The position numbers and the translations under genes are program-made. Shown here piece by piece: positions 12,313 to 24,104 of a stretch of 64,000 nt of DNA. The notes beneath the pieces were generated by a model. The model searched no databases. It was given only the letters and a program-made list of their open reading frames with translations, and was not told the DNA's origin. Numbering within the stretch: the stretch's first letter is position 1; each line of letters begins with the position of its first letter. This DNA comes from Enoplolaimus lenunculus (lineage: Eukaryota; Nematoda; Enoplea; Enoplida; Thoracostomopsidae): NCBI GenBank assembly GCA_030248215.1, contig JASANG010001288.1, forward strand, positions 141,001-205,000, given 5' to 3'.

Positions 12313-12594
12313 GAAATAAACTTGGACAAAATGTGTCGAATTTTTGAATTGTGCAATTAAAACCTGATAGCTGTTCAATTTTTTGCCGTAACAGCAGAAA
12401 ACAGCTCAAGCAGCAATCAATCTTGCCTGGCATAGAATTAAACTCGAATGAAAATTCCCAGTACAGCTGCTAGAATAGTGTGTTCAAATCACCAAGTTGT
12501 ATTAAAATACCCACAGAAAAAGTACTGTTTGGTGTACGAGATATCAAATTTATGGACCCTTCGGGGTCATTTGAAACTGTGAACCTTTTTGTTC

Positions 12595-15500
12595 TTATTT
12601 TTGTTTCTTGACATATAACAAATACCCGGACGCAACTGTAGCAACACTGAGTACAATCAATGAAGCTGCAATTACGCCAAGTGCAATTTGACTCATGCAA
12701 TAAGCACCGTTTGTCGATTCAAATTGAGCCGGAGTTGAACCGTAAACTTGTGGGCTCACAAAATGATTAGGAATACCAGGTCGGAAAGATTCTTGTTGCA
12801 AATCGAGCGATTCAAGTTCAGCCCGGACATCTGTTGTCACTCCAGATTGAGGAAGCGGCCGGTTCACTGATGTGCCGCTGGTCAGAGCAAGCGCGTGCCG
12901 TTTGCCTCGTTGCGGTTCAGCGCATGTGGGTACTGGGCATTCGCTATCGGGTTCCTGAAATTGTTAAACGACTGAACGAAACATAAAATGGAAACGTTCA
13001 CAATGGGGTAGGGTGTAAACGGATAGTAAAAATAACGCAAACGAAAATGGAGAATAAACATTGAAGTGGAAAAGTTTCTATCATGTTTTTTCTGTTCTTG
13101 CAAATATTCACCGGCTGGGTGTATAACCGGATATCCGTTTCCGGTAAAAATCTGTGTTCGTTTATCGAAATCTGTTATTTTTGTGTTCAATATAGTTAGA
13201 AATCACGGATATATCTCGCAATTTTTCATTGTAGATATGATACAATTATTTGAAAGGAAATAAAATTATGAAATTCATCCAAAATCTGAAAAATTTTGAT
13301 TCGTCCGCCAATTTTTCTTTCGAGCACGCCTCAATTTTATTGGCATAAAAATGAAACATTTTTGAAACTTATACTTCAATATCCGTTTTTCGTTTCCGTT
13401 ATTTTCATTTCACTACCCGTTTCCGTTATTTTTACAATCTGTTTACACCTTGTGTACCGGGCTTTCTAAAAGTTTAAAGATAAAATAGCGGATGCATCGA
13501 AATTTGATAGATTTTAGATGAATTTCGTAATCTATATATTAAAGCTGGAACGCCCAACATACGCATTTTGGGCAACTTCCCAGCATTACTTTGTTTACAT
13601 GTTCTATGAAAGGAAAAATTGCAAGGAAATTTTTGTGCTTTCGCTACTTTTGCGCATTGCGCAAAGTTGGCAAGAAGTTTTCATTAATTGCAGCGTATCC
13701 GTATAATGATAGCAGAATTTTCGTTATTTCTATAACGGAAACGCCAGCGGACACTTAATTTTACCGAAAACTGGAACGGAAACGAATATCCGGTTACACC
13801 CTGCAATGGGAATGGGGACATAAATTAAATATACAACTTAAATTTTGCAGGGTAAACGGCTGGATCTAAGACATGATTTTTTCGTTCATTACATACACTG
13901 CAAATAATGGTGAGTCAAATTGACTCTCTCCAAATAGGCTCTACAAGACTACTCACACTGAGTCAATTTCGACTCCGCCAGAGTCAAATTCGACTCACTT
14001 AGTCGCACATTTCACTCTGGCGGAATCAAATTTGACTCTGTGTAGTCCCGTAGAACCTATTTCGGAGGTAGTCAATTTGACTAATCATTTTCGGCAGTGT
14101 ACGAGCTCGCTGGGGAAAAAAGCTTTAACATTAAATATTACACCTTCCCGAAATGAAATCCTGTATACGTGCAGAATCAAAGATACAACCTTAGTTTTTA
14201 GTAAAGACTAACCTTAATAGTAATCGTAATTTGACACTGGAAGAACAGTTGTGGGCGATCGGCGTATTTGAAAACGTGAGTCTCTTGTCCGGCCATCAAA
14301 TCTGTCACGTATTCCAAGTTGCGAAGAAGATAACGATCCAACGCACATCCTTGTTCGTCTAACAAGTCAACAGTATCACCCTGAAATATGCAATCTCAAA
14401 ATAGCTAAACGCCGTAACAACGGTATACGCATATTCCTATATTAGCCCAAAAGTCTCAGCGTCAAAAATAAGCAAATTCCTACTATGCCTAGTTTACAGT
14501 TTTAAGCTTACTATTCTGGCCTGGCGGAAAAATTCAACATGACCGGCCAATGTCAATTTTCTATGCGTAACAGTGCCAATTAGCACATTCCTAAGCCTAA
14601 GCCTAAGCATATATCATACTCAATGTAAGGCTAAGCCTATAACTAAGTCTATTCCTACCTATAACCGTAAGTCTAAGCAAAACTTTCAGAAATACAGTAC
14701 ACCCCTCAAAGTGACGTGATAGTTTGTTGTGTCAGTACTGTAGTGACCCGAACAAGAGGGGGTGGGGGGTAATAAGAGGGGGAGTCGCAATCAATAGGAC
14801 TCCGTATCCCTAATAAGAGTCCGTAAGCGGATAGAATCCCTAAACCGTAATTAGTCCTTAAAAATGTCAATTTCAGTAATCATCATAGTGTATAAATGAC
14901 TCCATGCCCAAATAATTTGAGTTTGAAACGTTAATGCGTACTTAAATTTTGAAAGTACATTCCTAAGTAAAACCTTGCATTATCGCTCAAGCTACTGAAG
15001 ACAAATAAACGTTTAACTCAACGGACAGTTGTAGTACCGAATATATTTCAGTAACGAAGGGTGGCTGAGCGTCGATTAACAACAAGTAACAGTCCGTAAC
15101 CGAATAACGGGGGGTTCCCTCTGGAGAGGCCAAATAAATATCACTGCCCACTCTTATTCGGATCACTATAGTATTAAGCTTACATTGCCGTCATCAACAA
15201 AGCAAGTATGAACAGTCATACAGAATGTGTCCGTTGTTTCTGTATCACAAGTCCATTTATGATAGACAGCTTCACCAACCAATGCGTATCTAAAAACGAC
15301 AACAGGTTTAATGTTTAACCCTTTCTCACATTGAGTTGCCTATAGGCAACTCAGCGCAGTGTATATACAATAAATAATATATATCGCACCGTGTTTAACA
15401 ATTGCAACACGTATACGTAGTACTAAATCACCACAAGACGTGAGAGCCCCCTCGGGCTCGATCGTGAAGCTCCTATAGCTGAGTGGACTGGAGTTCGAAT

Positions 15501-18009
15501 CCTATCATAAAAGTAGGTCTCAGGGGAAATAGAAAATATTCATGTGAGAAAGTGTTAAAGCCCTATTCATACGTGCAAATTTTTCAGCAACTTGAATTTA
15601 GCCACTATTTGATTTTGGTATGAAAGTCGTAATTTGAATTTCAGATTGAACAATTCCAGCATATTGGCAAAGTCACAGTTGCCTTTAAATTGCAGACAAT
15701 ATTTCTTGAATACAAGACAATTTTTTTGTGTGCAGAAATTGTTCTCTATAAAGTCTGCTAAAATGATTTTCTTGTCTTTTTAGAAATTCCATGACGAAAT
15801 ATCCACGCTATCCTTGTCTTGGTATACATCTCTGATTGTAGCTTCAGATTGCAGATGAAAAGTCTTGCGAAAAGGTTTTCAAAAAGAGCTTGTAGATGCA
15901 AGATGCAGCTGTAAGTACTTGCTGTATAAATTAGTACGTTTATAAAGAGGACTTAAACTAATTTTATATTAATCAAATAGGAAATTTTGAAAAACTTTGC
16001 GAAAACTGGTTATAAGCTAAGATGGTAACGGGGTGGCGAAAAAAATTCGGCCCATGTAAAGTTCAGGGTCGGAAGGTTTTTCTGTGGGACTAGAATATAG
16101 TAAGCATAAAGCGTTCGGCTAATTTTTTTGCTTGGCTTATGCTTAGGCTTTGGCTAAGGCATAAGAATATGCTCATTGTTACCCTTACGCGTAGGCTTAG
16201 GCTTAAGCTTAAGCTTAGGCATTTGCTTACAATGCTGCCCCGTCCCTGTTCTTTACATTGGACAAAAATTCTAAAAAAGTAATAGTCAGATATGATCGTA
16301 AAAAACGTCGCAACCGAAGCGAGCGAGAAACCAAACGCAATTTTAATGCGAAGCTTTAATACAAAGCCTGGGTGTTGATCCGTGTAGGTGGGGTTTAGAG
16401 TCCTGAGTGGTAATAAATTACGATCAATCAAGATACTGAAGTCAATCTACCGAACAGGTTCGCCAGTTGGTCCATCAAGGATTTCGTATCGGCAAATTGG
16501 CATCGGAACAACTTGAGTCTGGAACGCCGTGGTCAGCATTGAAACTTCCAATTCTTGACTGACGGTTTTGTCGGTTTCCATAAAGAAGCATTGGATGCGG
16601 AACGCCCGATCAACCTAAAACGCAAAACAAATCAGGCACGTTTTTAGGGTACTCGTAGAAAACTGTAAGCCTAATCCTGGCTTCGACAGATAAATCACGA
16701 ATAATTCTTGAGTGTCCAAATACTGACAAACTTTGTTAGATGATGGAAGAATCTATAAGTTTAATGCGTTCTCGCAAAGAGTAAGAATAGTAAATTTGTG
16801 TCGTAAAGTCTTCGCTTGACATCAGAGCCCCGTATTCTCAAATGTGTGTAGCACCTATCACCAGTTGGTGATAGATCCTGCAACTTTAGAACCAGCGCTT
16901 GATGAGATTCAAAAGTCAGCACATTGTTTGCGTTTGATTTGCCTTACTTGTGTACCAATTTTGAGATTTTCAAATGGCAGATGTTCGTCAGTTTAAACAC
17001 CTATCGCTAAACTGATGATAGGTGATCTACGCATTTGAGAATATGGGCCCAGATCTCAGAGGAAATAGAAAATATTCATGCAAAAAAACGAGCTGAATCA
17101 AATATACTTTAGTAATAAATTGTGGATGGAACGAAATGATGATTGTGACTGAAATGAACATCCCACGTGGATCCAGCGACCGAGTTCGAACCATATTACA
17201 AGTATCGAACGGAAGTGTCATACCAACCACACGACCTCCGGATTCACTACTTCGACATTCCTGAAAGTAGAAAATGATACGAAATCGCTTGCAGTAAAAC
17301 TTTAAGAAATCATAAATTCAAAAACACAACAAATATAAATTGAAATATTTTGTTGGAATTTGCACAGGTGAACGCTGGTAATTAACTTACAAAGTCAACG
17401 CTTATATCGGCATCATTTTGAGATAGAAGTATACACTGCTAAAAATGATGAATCAAATTGACTCTCTCCGAAATAGGCTTTGTAGGCGGCTCAGCCACTC
17501 TTATACCATATTTCAATCTAAAAACTGTGAATCGAACTTGACTGTGGCGGAGTTGAGTTTGACTCAGTTTGTGCCGTCAGGAAAAGCGTATTTCGGAGAG
17601 AATCAATTTGACTCACCATTTTTTTGCAGTGTAGAAATTAAAATGTATTCAATTATCGTTTGAAAACTATCAAACTTTCCTATTTAAGGTTCATTTTTGA
17701 CTCAATCAGTGCTAATTTTGAAAGCACTCTGATGTCAAATTAAAGCTGTAAAATTGATTTTGGTGGCATTGTTGACAAAATTATTGCGCAAACAACGCAT
17801 TAGATGTATACCTCATTATCGAACAACGATTTGACAAAAACGTTGCCTTCAAACGGGTTTCGAGTATTGAAATTGACAGTTAACGCAGTTGCGCTACACT
17901 CAACTTCCGGGTCGCCTTCTAATCCGTTGTCGACTGGGATTGCGCGGCCTGGCGGCGAAAGCGACATTAACACCACAACGCATAATGCGATAAGCCGTTG
18001 TGATGCCAT
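12595..18009 (-). CDS. cut (cuticlin family): Cuticlin, ZP-domain cuticle protein (complete, 6 exons, 382 aa)
   Basis: Exons in gene order: 18009-17812, 17260-17108, 16614-16451, 15289-15184, 14380-14213, 12954-12595; every junction is GT-AG and the phases close to 382 codons plus TAA. Residues 1-23 are a signal peptide (core [12 protein letters not shown]). A nematode-cuticlin ZP domain follows: [114 protein letters not shown], then [10 protein letters not shown]. Exon 6 carries the Cys pair ECPVPTC, a furin-type site RGKR, and near the end a hydrophobic segment ([20 protein letters not shown]) before a basic tail YVKKQK. ZP cuticlins are cleaved from their membrane anchor and polymerise in the extracellular cuticle. 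Introns 1, 3 and 5 hold MITEs. Which cuticlin paralogue this is cannot be told here. Confidence 0.94.
12892..12903 (-). other. Furin-type cleavage site in the cuticlin
   Basis: The last exon encodes QRGKRH shortly after the final conserved cysteines and about 80 residues before the membrane segment. Arg-X-Lys-Arg is the classic proprotein-convertase site that frees ZP-domain cuticlins from the membrane. Position is approximate to a few bases. Confidence 0.8.
13116..13452. mobile_element. Short non-autonomous DNA element, 'ACCGGATATCCG' family, cuticlin 5' flank of last exon
   Basis: GGGTGTATAACCGGATATCCGT at the left faces TTTACAATCTGTTTACACCT at the right. The interior GCAATTTTTCATT / GAAAGGAAATAAAATT words match the element at 2416-2800. 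It lies within cuticlin intron 5. Confidence 0.6.
13896..14099. mobile_element. Palindromic MITE, 'TA-CACTGCAAAAA' family, copy 3 (cuticlin intron 5)
   Basis: TA (13894-13895) then CACTGCAAATAATGGTGAG; the right end is CATTTTCGGCAGTG then TA (14100-14101). Arms are inverted copies containing GACTCCGCCAGAGTC at the hairpin tip. The exact TA on both sides fits a Tc1/mariner target duplication. Confidence 0.82.
14736..15173. mobile_element. MITE, 'TACTGTAGTGACC' family (cuticlin intron 4)
   Basis: Left end TACTGTAGTGACCCGAACAA; right end TATTCGGATCACTATAGTA, an inverted match. The interior carries AGGACTCCGTATCCCTAATA and GAGGCCAAATAAATATCA words that recur at 21136-21556, in part at 2900-3138 and 47395-47575, and as a fragment inside the hAT-like copies at 53029 and 56347. 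No coding capacity. Confidence 0.75.
15319..15554 (+). mobile_element. TIR element with tRNA-like core, copy 2, TTAA flanks (cuticlin intron 3)
   Basis: TTAA (15315-15318) precedes CCCTTTCTCACATTGAG, and CATGTGAGAAAGTG precedes TTAA (15555-15558). TTAA on both sides with CCC-starting inverted ends is the piggyBac-type signature. The internal tRNA-like segment keeps GCTGAGTGG and a perfect B box GAGTTCGAATCC, but the stretch between A and B boxes present in the copy at 3326 has been lost, so no tRNA can form. Confidence 0.75.
16042..16262. mobile_element. TTAGGC-bearing MITE, 'CCAATGTAWAGAACAGGRC' family, copy 2
   Basis: CCCATGTAAAGTTCAGGGTCGG at the left faces CCGTCCCTGTTCTTTACATTGG at the right. 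Between them are TTGCTTGGCTTATGCTTAGGC, GCTCATTGTTACC and TAGGCTTAGGCTTAAGC tracts. It lies in cuticlin intron 3. Confidence 0.7.
16826..17050. mobile_element. MITE, 'GTATTCTCAAATGTGTRTAGCACC' family, copy 1 (cuticlin intron 2)
   Basis: Left end CCCGTATTCTCAAATGTGTG then ACCTATCACCAGTTGGTGATAG; right end CTGATGATAGGTG then CGCATTTGAGAATATGGGCC. The inner core GATTTGCCTTACTTGTGTACC recurs. Relatives: 25472-25690, 37886-38158, 40098-40292, 51862-52092. It ends 58 bases short of the end of exon 2. Confidence 0.75.
17434..17631. mobile_element. Palindromic MITE, 'TA-CACTGCAAAAA' family, copy 4 (cuticlin intron 1)
   Basis: TA (17432-17433), CACTGCTAAAAATGATGA, a hairpin of CAAATTGACTCTCTCCGAAA and its inverse, then CATTTTTTTGCAGTG and TA (17632-17633). 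Confidence 0.82.
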
Positions 18010-18685
18010 AATTTTGACTTTAGAAGAAATTTAGCAAAAAAAAATTTCAACTCAAAAACAGCGACAACAAACGAAACAGCGCTTTAAAATTGGCCGTGTG
18101 CTTGAACAGATGTTAAAATTTACTGGTGTCCACCGTCAGCAACGCTAAGTAATTTTAAGTTGCAAAAGAAACACAAAGCAGAGCCGCGTAGCGGTGCGTG
18201 CGGAAAACAGCTGCAATGCTGGCGGCTGACAACACCGGTCAGTTTTAAACAAAAAAAAATAAATATAAATACAAAAGCCTAAAAATATTAAAACAAATAA
18301 CAAATATAACAAAGTAAAATTCAACAAAAATGACAAAGTTCTACTTTAATATATAGTGCCTAAATTTCGCGCTATGGGTGTACTGGCTAATATCGCAAAA
18401 TATCCACACAGCCCTTAGAATCAACAATACAGCAAAGGAATTTTGATTGGCCGACGCTGGCACTGATAAACGGATGCAAATATCCGTTTTTAAAGACAAA
18501 AATTGCCAAATCCTTAACAATATTTCAGTTTCTGAGCTATTGATTGGCATTAAGTGTGCATATAATTTTAACGCAATCGACTTTACACCAACAGTATCTC
18601 GCATTTTGAGAAGAAATTGAGAAAAGGGTAAAATTTTACAAGCTCTAAATCGGCCAATATTAAATCACTGATATATACACCATTG

Positions 18686-18874
18686 GGCCAATGTTACTTT
18701 AAGGGGCGTAACAGTAGATGAAGCGTATTCCTTGGCCTAAGACTAAGCCTAAGCGTTGCAAAAATGTGTTCCTAAGCTTAAGCCTAACCAAAAAATTGTA
18801 ATCTAGAATCTAACATCACTCTTTTATAGACCCACCAGAAACCGTTACGCCCCTTAAAGTAACATGGGCCCACC
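18686..18874. mobile_element. TTAGGC-bearing MITE, 'GTTACTTTTAGGGGCGTAAC' family, copy 2
   Basis: GGCCAATGTTACTTTAAGGG then GCGTAACAGTAGATGAAGCG; the right end reads AAACCGTTACGCCCCTTAAA then GTAACATGGGCC. A nearly perfect inverted terminal repeat brackets GCCTAAGCCTAAGC tracts (TTAGGC on the other strand). Confidence 0.8.
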
Positions 18875-21135
18875 ATTGTATATCATAATCGTAAATTTGA
18901 ATGCGAATCCGGAAATACAATATATAATGCTACAGAACAAAAAAGTTCATGTAACCTTTAATTTAAACGCTCTATAAAAGCTTGAATTACGTTTCTTAAG
19001 CGTATTCGGCAGTTTCAATGCGTTGTCTATTCAATGGAACAGTAAATCTATAAAATTGTCACTTTTCAAAAATTATACTTTACTTTGATAGTGAAAATTT
19101 AAAATTACTGATTCAAAAATTGAAACTTTTCAAGTTCAGTATGGGGTCAAATGCTAAGTGAAACAAAATTGTAAACGGTCTCCCAAAGTAGCTCACTTTG
19201 TAAATTCCAATGAGTTGATTAGTCAGTTCAACTAGCGAGTTGTTATTAACTCACTGAAATTTACAATGGCAGGGATACTTCCGTTTTGCTGTATAACGAA
19301 ATCTAGACGTCCCACTAGAGAACAGCTGGCCAATTACTGACGCTGGTGTCTAATATCGGTTCGAATTCCGCAACGGTAAATATTATAAGCTGTCACAAAT
19401 CAAAAAAGGCATTTAAAATATTATAAGTCTTGCTTACTCCTTTTACAGCGGCACCAATACAGACCAAAAATCAAAGTGAAAACTAGAACAACAATCAGAG
19501 TTAAGTTTTCGCTCGAATCAGTACGAAATTCGTACCAGTAAAAAGTGATTGCAACATTGTATTATGTTTGCCGGACCAACGTAAAGTGAACAAATATAAT
19601 GTGCGCAATGCAGTTTGCAATCAAACAAACACTATAATAAGCAGTATTGCGAATGAAAACTGAAAATATAATCTCAGAAACAGTCGATTGCACCTGATTT
19701 TTAAATAGTGCAATCCACATACCAATACTATATTTGTCTGATTTATTGCACTCTTGCAATCATTTATATGCATTTATTTCCATTAATAGATAAACATAGT
19801 ATAGATATTACCAAGTAGATCACAACTTTTCCTTTTTTTTCTTAAAATACTCACTTTCTGTTTTTTTCTTAGTCTCTTTTTGCTTTATTAATAAACTATC
19901 ACCTATCACTAAATTTTCAGACAATAAACAGTTTTAGGCGAAATAATATTCATTTTATTTTACCAAAAAAATTACAATGCACTTATATAAATAAATAAAT
20001 AAATAAATAAATACATACATATATTTATATAACGAACTAATTTTGAGCAATATATACATAATTGAGTTGAGAGAAATTACAAAATATAACATTTATTCTT
20101 TTTTATTTTTTGCAATTTGTAATTGCATAAACACAACGCAAACCATCACATTTTATATGACGATTGCGATAAAATGTTTATCAAAACAGTAATTTCATTT
20201 TCAGTAATTAACAGTATAAAATAAGCGAAAAATAACACTAATTTTAAGCAATTTTTTCTGATAACTTTTACTCTTAATTTTAAGTAAATCGTATTATTTC
20301 GGTTATAAATTTTTTTCGCAGATTCCGAAGATGATTGAACGATCGGACTGAACTAATAATTATATGGATGCAGCGTGGGGTTTCGTTTGTTGTGTCTTGA
20401 GTGAGTATTTTGCGTTTATTTTGAACAAAATTTAAATTTGTTACAAACAGAAACAATTCGCTGGGGAGCAGGCAGTTGGCATCAGGAGCGTTCGGAAAGC
20501 TGCGAATTGAAACCGCTTTGCAAATAGTAATTTTAAGACAAAAAAGGCCAAAATGATAAAAAAGCAAATTATTAAATAAAAAATGGTATTAATTGTATAA
20601 TGCCAGTTGATTAATGATTAAATATGAAAAATTCTGCCAATTATACAACACTTGTCACCAAAAAATTCCCTCGTTATTTATAATTATACGAAACAAAAAA
20701 CAACGCTAACAATAATTTAGGGTGGTTTTTTGCCTGAAAACAATAGAGATAACACAAACAAATAATAATGCGTTTTCATGGTATGATACTATAATAAAAT
20801 CATTAAAATGTATAAAAATACTCAAAAAACGGCACATATCTTAACCAATAGCGCAAAAACAATAATTCTGTAATTTTTTAGTATACAAATCTTAAAATAG
20901 AAAGAAGAAAATGAAAACATTTACTTAATTTAGATAAGTGATTTCGATACGGAAGGCGTGCGGGTAAAAGATCCATATCAGCTTTTGATATTTGTAGTTT
21001 GTTTAAAAGTGCGGAACAATTGCTGGAACAAAAAAATATATTAAAGAAATTTATAGACTATGGTTATAAATATTGCTGTCAATTAACCTATTTGAATTCT
21101 GGCAACGCCGTTAAATATATGTATATAATATATAA

Positions 21136-21556
21136 TACTGTAGTGACCCGAATAAGAGGGGTAATGATATTTATTTGGCCTCTCGAAGGGTACCCTGCCA
21201 CCCTTGTTATTCGGTTACAGACTGTTATTTATTTTTAACCCACGCTCCGACGCCCTTCGTTACTGATATATATCCGGTATATGCTGCAATTATCCGTTGA
21301 ATTATAAACGTTTAATTTGTCTTGTGACAAGATTATACTTAGGAATGTACTTTCAAAATTTAAGTACGCTATAAAGTTTAGAACTGAAATAATTTGCTCC
21401 TGGAGTCATTTACGCTACGGTTAGGGTTAATTGACATTAATGGTCTCTAATTAGGTTTTAGGGATCCTATCCGCTTTCTGACTCTTATTAAGGATACGGA
21501 CTCCTATTGATTCGAACTCAAAATGGAAACCCCCTCTTATTCTGGTCAACACAGTA
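21136..21556. mobile_element. MITE, 'TACTGTAGTGACC' family, intergenic copy
   Basis: Left TACTGTAGTGACCCGAATAA with GGCCTCTCGAAGGGTACCC; right CCCCCTCTTATTCTGGTCAA then CACAGTA. Interior words (TAAGGATACGGACTCCTATT, GGGATCCTATCCGCTT) match the copy at 14736 in inverse orientation. Confidence 0.7.
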
Positions 21557-21599
21557 TATAATATATATGGAATTAAATTAGAATAAAGTATTTAATTGA

Positions 21600-21985
21600 A
21601 GTTAAAATTTTAACACTTGCCCTCGCGCAATTTTACAATGAAAGCATTTACGCGAGCGTGATCTTTCATCTTTCCACCAGGAAAAGTTTGATTTTGCAGT
21701 GAAAACTCGCAGTTGCAATTTGCACAAATTTCTTGCAGCTGCAAGTATTTGCAAGAAAATATCATTTCCATTTTATGCGAATAATTTGCAGACGACTGCA
21801 ATAAATGTCGAGCATAAGCTATGAATTATCTGTTCAGCCAATGATGAGGAATTTAATTCGACTTGCAAGGCTATTCATGACTATGAATTAGCTCTTCGCG
21901 CATACTCATAATAAATAAATTGCCGCTGCAAGTTCATCGAATGAATTTTTGAAAAACACTTGCAGCTGAAAAGTGCAACGTTGTG
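21600..21985. mobile_element. MITE, 'CACACGTGCAAGTTTTTGC' family, intergenic copy
   Basis: Dense TTGCAGTTGC, CTTGCAGCTGCAAG and TGCAAGTTC words in both orientations, as in the copies at 6521 and 38161. Edges are approximate because both ends are decayed. Confidence 0.5.
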
Positions 21986-23921
21986 CGGGGTTCACGTTAA
22001 TATAACAGGAGCAGGCGGGACACGGTTTGTCCCATGTTCATTCGACGTCAACGCTAAAATTCGGGTTGTTATATCGGGTCAACAGACAAAACTCGAATGT
22101 CATGACATTAGCTTAAAAACCACAGCTCTCAATTGATCAATGTGTACAAGGGGCGGTATGTCACGTGATACTGTGGGACATTTATGCGAATATCATGAGA
22201 TTCCAAAATTTCGACGGATATCATATGATATTCAGCGGGACAATGTAATCTTTGGGTACTAATACATGGGCCAATACATGAATCAAAAAGTTGGACGGTA
22301 GCGGTACAAATGTGCTTTAAGATAACAAATACACACCTTCAAATCGTTTCCGACACAAAATCGCTTCAAACCACAGCTTCATAAAGTCAAAGTTTCAAAT
22401 TCTAGTATCATATGATATTCAAAAGGACAAATTGGGTATGTTAAAATACTTTTTAAATTTCGGACATAAAAAACTGGAATTCAAGTAAATTGGTTAATTT
22501 TGTGCATTCTTTAAATATCAAACTTGTTTTATTTGTAATAGGTACCTACCTACCCTGCGTAGTGAAGACCTGTAGTTGAACCCTAAAATGAAACAAATCA
22601 ATTCATAGCCTGTGTAAAACATTCTGCCTAGCGCTCTCAGGAATGACGCATATTAAAATTTTACTTTATGTTTATAGGCACTTTGAAATGGTTTCATATA
22701 AATAAATAATTTGAACCGAAAAAGCACAAGTCACGAAACGAAATAAAACAAACAGGGCCAAACGAATGAACAACGAAAATAATGAAATGACAAAACTGCA
22801 CAAGAAAACATCTGAGGAAAATTTATAGAAATTACGATTCCACAAATTTAGCCTCATGCCAACGTATTTTAATAAACTTCGCAACGGATGGACCACAGAA
22901 ATACACATTAAGCCACTTTAAAATTTCCCCTGCCTATCAGCGTATAACCGGATGAGAAAAAACACAGCCGCAAAGTCAACAAAATTGACGGAACCGGAGG
23001 TGAAATAAAACTTACGTAATGAAAATGATGCTGAATTTGTTGTTGTTCAAGTGGCAACTTTTTAACAAATCTTTGTAACTGAAATTTTCCAACTGTCCTA
23101 AGCTTACAAACTCACTGACTGGCAAAACCTGTACCAAATATGCAAATGCACTTTCAACCTAATCGATTCACAAACAATTGCACCAGCTGACCGCAGTCCT
23201 AATTCAGAATAACCGATTTTACATTTTAGCAAATTTTGAAGTAAGCTCTTTACACTAACCCATTGCAATGTTTTGACAAAACCGATTTTTTGTTGACTAA
23301 ATAGATTTTTAGGGTCCATTGATCAAAATACTCATCTATAAAATGTATGCGAGCAAGTCATAAACATTAAACAATATATATCATTCTAATTTTCACATAT
23401 GTGGGCGTAGGTTCAAATCACTGAACATGCATATAGAAGAAAGTATCACTACTACATCACTGGTCAAGTATCTATATTCCAGTGGCTACATATCAAGTAA
23501 AAACACTACAACCTTACCTTTGCACATCAGCTTCAATCTGCCACTGTTTACCGGCTCATGTAAACTTGAGGGTCGTAACAGTAGTATAAAAGCATTCCTA
23601 AGCCTTAAGCCTCAACGTAAAGATAAGCCGACAACTAATTCTCGCAACAGTAGTATAAAGATATTTCAAAGCCTAAGCCTTAACGCAAAGGTATTCCTAT
23701 AACTAATTTCAGGTCTCAACCTAAAGCCCATGCCTAAGCAACAAAAATTTGTCCAAAGCATAACCTTACTCTGTTGTGGTCGTGGTCCTGGGGAAAAACG
23801 GTACGCCCAACATCAGCTATACATGTGCAGCAATAAGCTTAGTTAATTTGCACCATTGAATTTCAATGCTTCCTGTAATTTTCAGTCTTTAACTTTTTAT
23901 ACCATGCATACTAAATATGGC

Positions 23922-24104
23922 CTATGCTACTTTTAGGGCCGTCCCGGTTTTTGGCGGGTCTTTAAAAGAGAAGGCTTACATTCTACACTACATTTTTTGC
24001 TTAGGCTTAGGCTTAGGCTTACGAATATGCAGCGCTTAGGCTTAGACATAGGCTTAGGAATACGATTAATCTACTGGTACGCTCTTAAAAGTAACATTGA
24101 CCCT
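23922..24104. mobile_element. TTAGGC-bearing MITE, 'GTTACTTTTAGGGGCGTAAC' family, copy 3
   Basis: GCTACTTTTAGGGCCGTCCC, GGCGGGTCTTTAAAAGAGAAG, TTTTTTGCTTAGGCTTAGGC, then GGTACGCTCTTAAAAGTAAC. It has the same layout as 12090 and 38738. Confidence 0.7.

Larger units (their letters stand above)
9048..12594. other. Intergenic region between convergent NUDT9 and cuticlin genes
   Basis: No exon is supported. The 123-codon + ORF at 10204-10575 shows no family resemblance and ends in an Asn/Thr-rich low-complexity tail, so I treat it as chance. The region holds two CACTGCAAAAA palindromic elements (9623-9831 and 11043-11243), an AT-rich stretch (about 11500-11780) and a TTAGGC-bearing MITE at 12090-12312. 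The cuticlin 3' UTR should occupy the right end; I see no canonical AATAAA on the minus strand close to the stop. Confidence 0.6.

Noticed and set aside
19315-19385. GGTTCGAATTCC resembling a tRNA B box
   Set aside because: No convincing A box at the right distance and no stems; a single 12-base match is weak.
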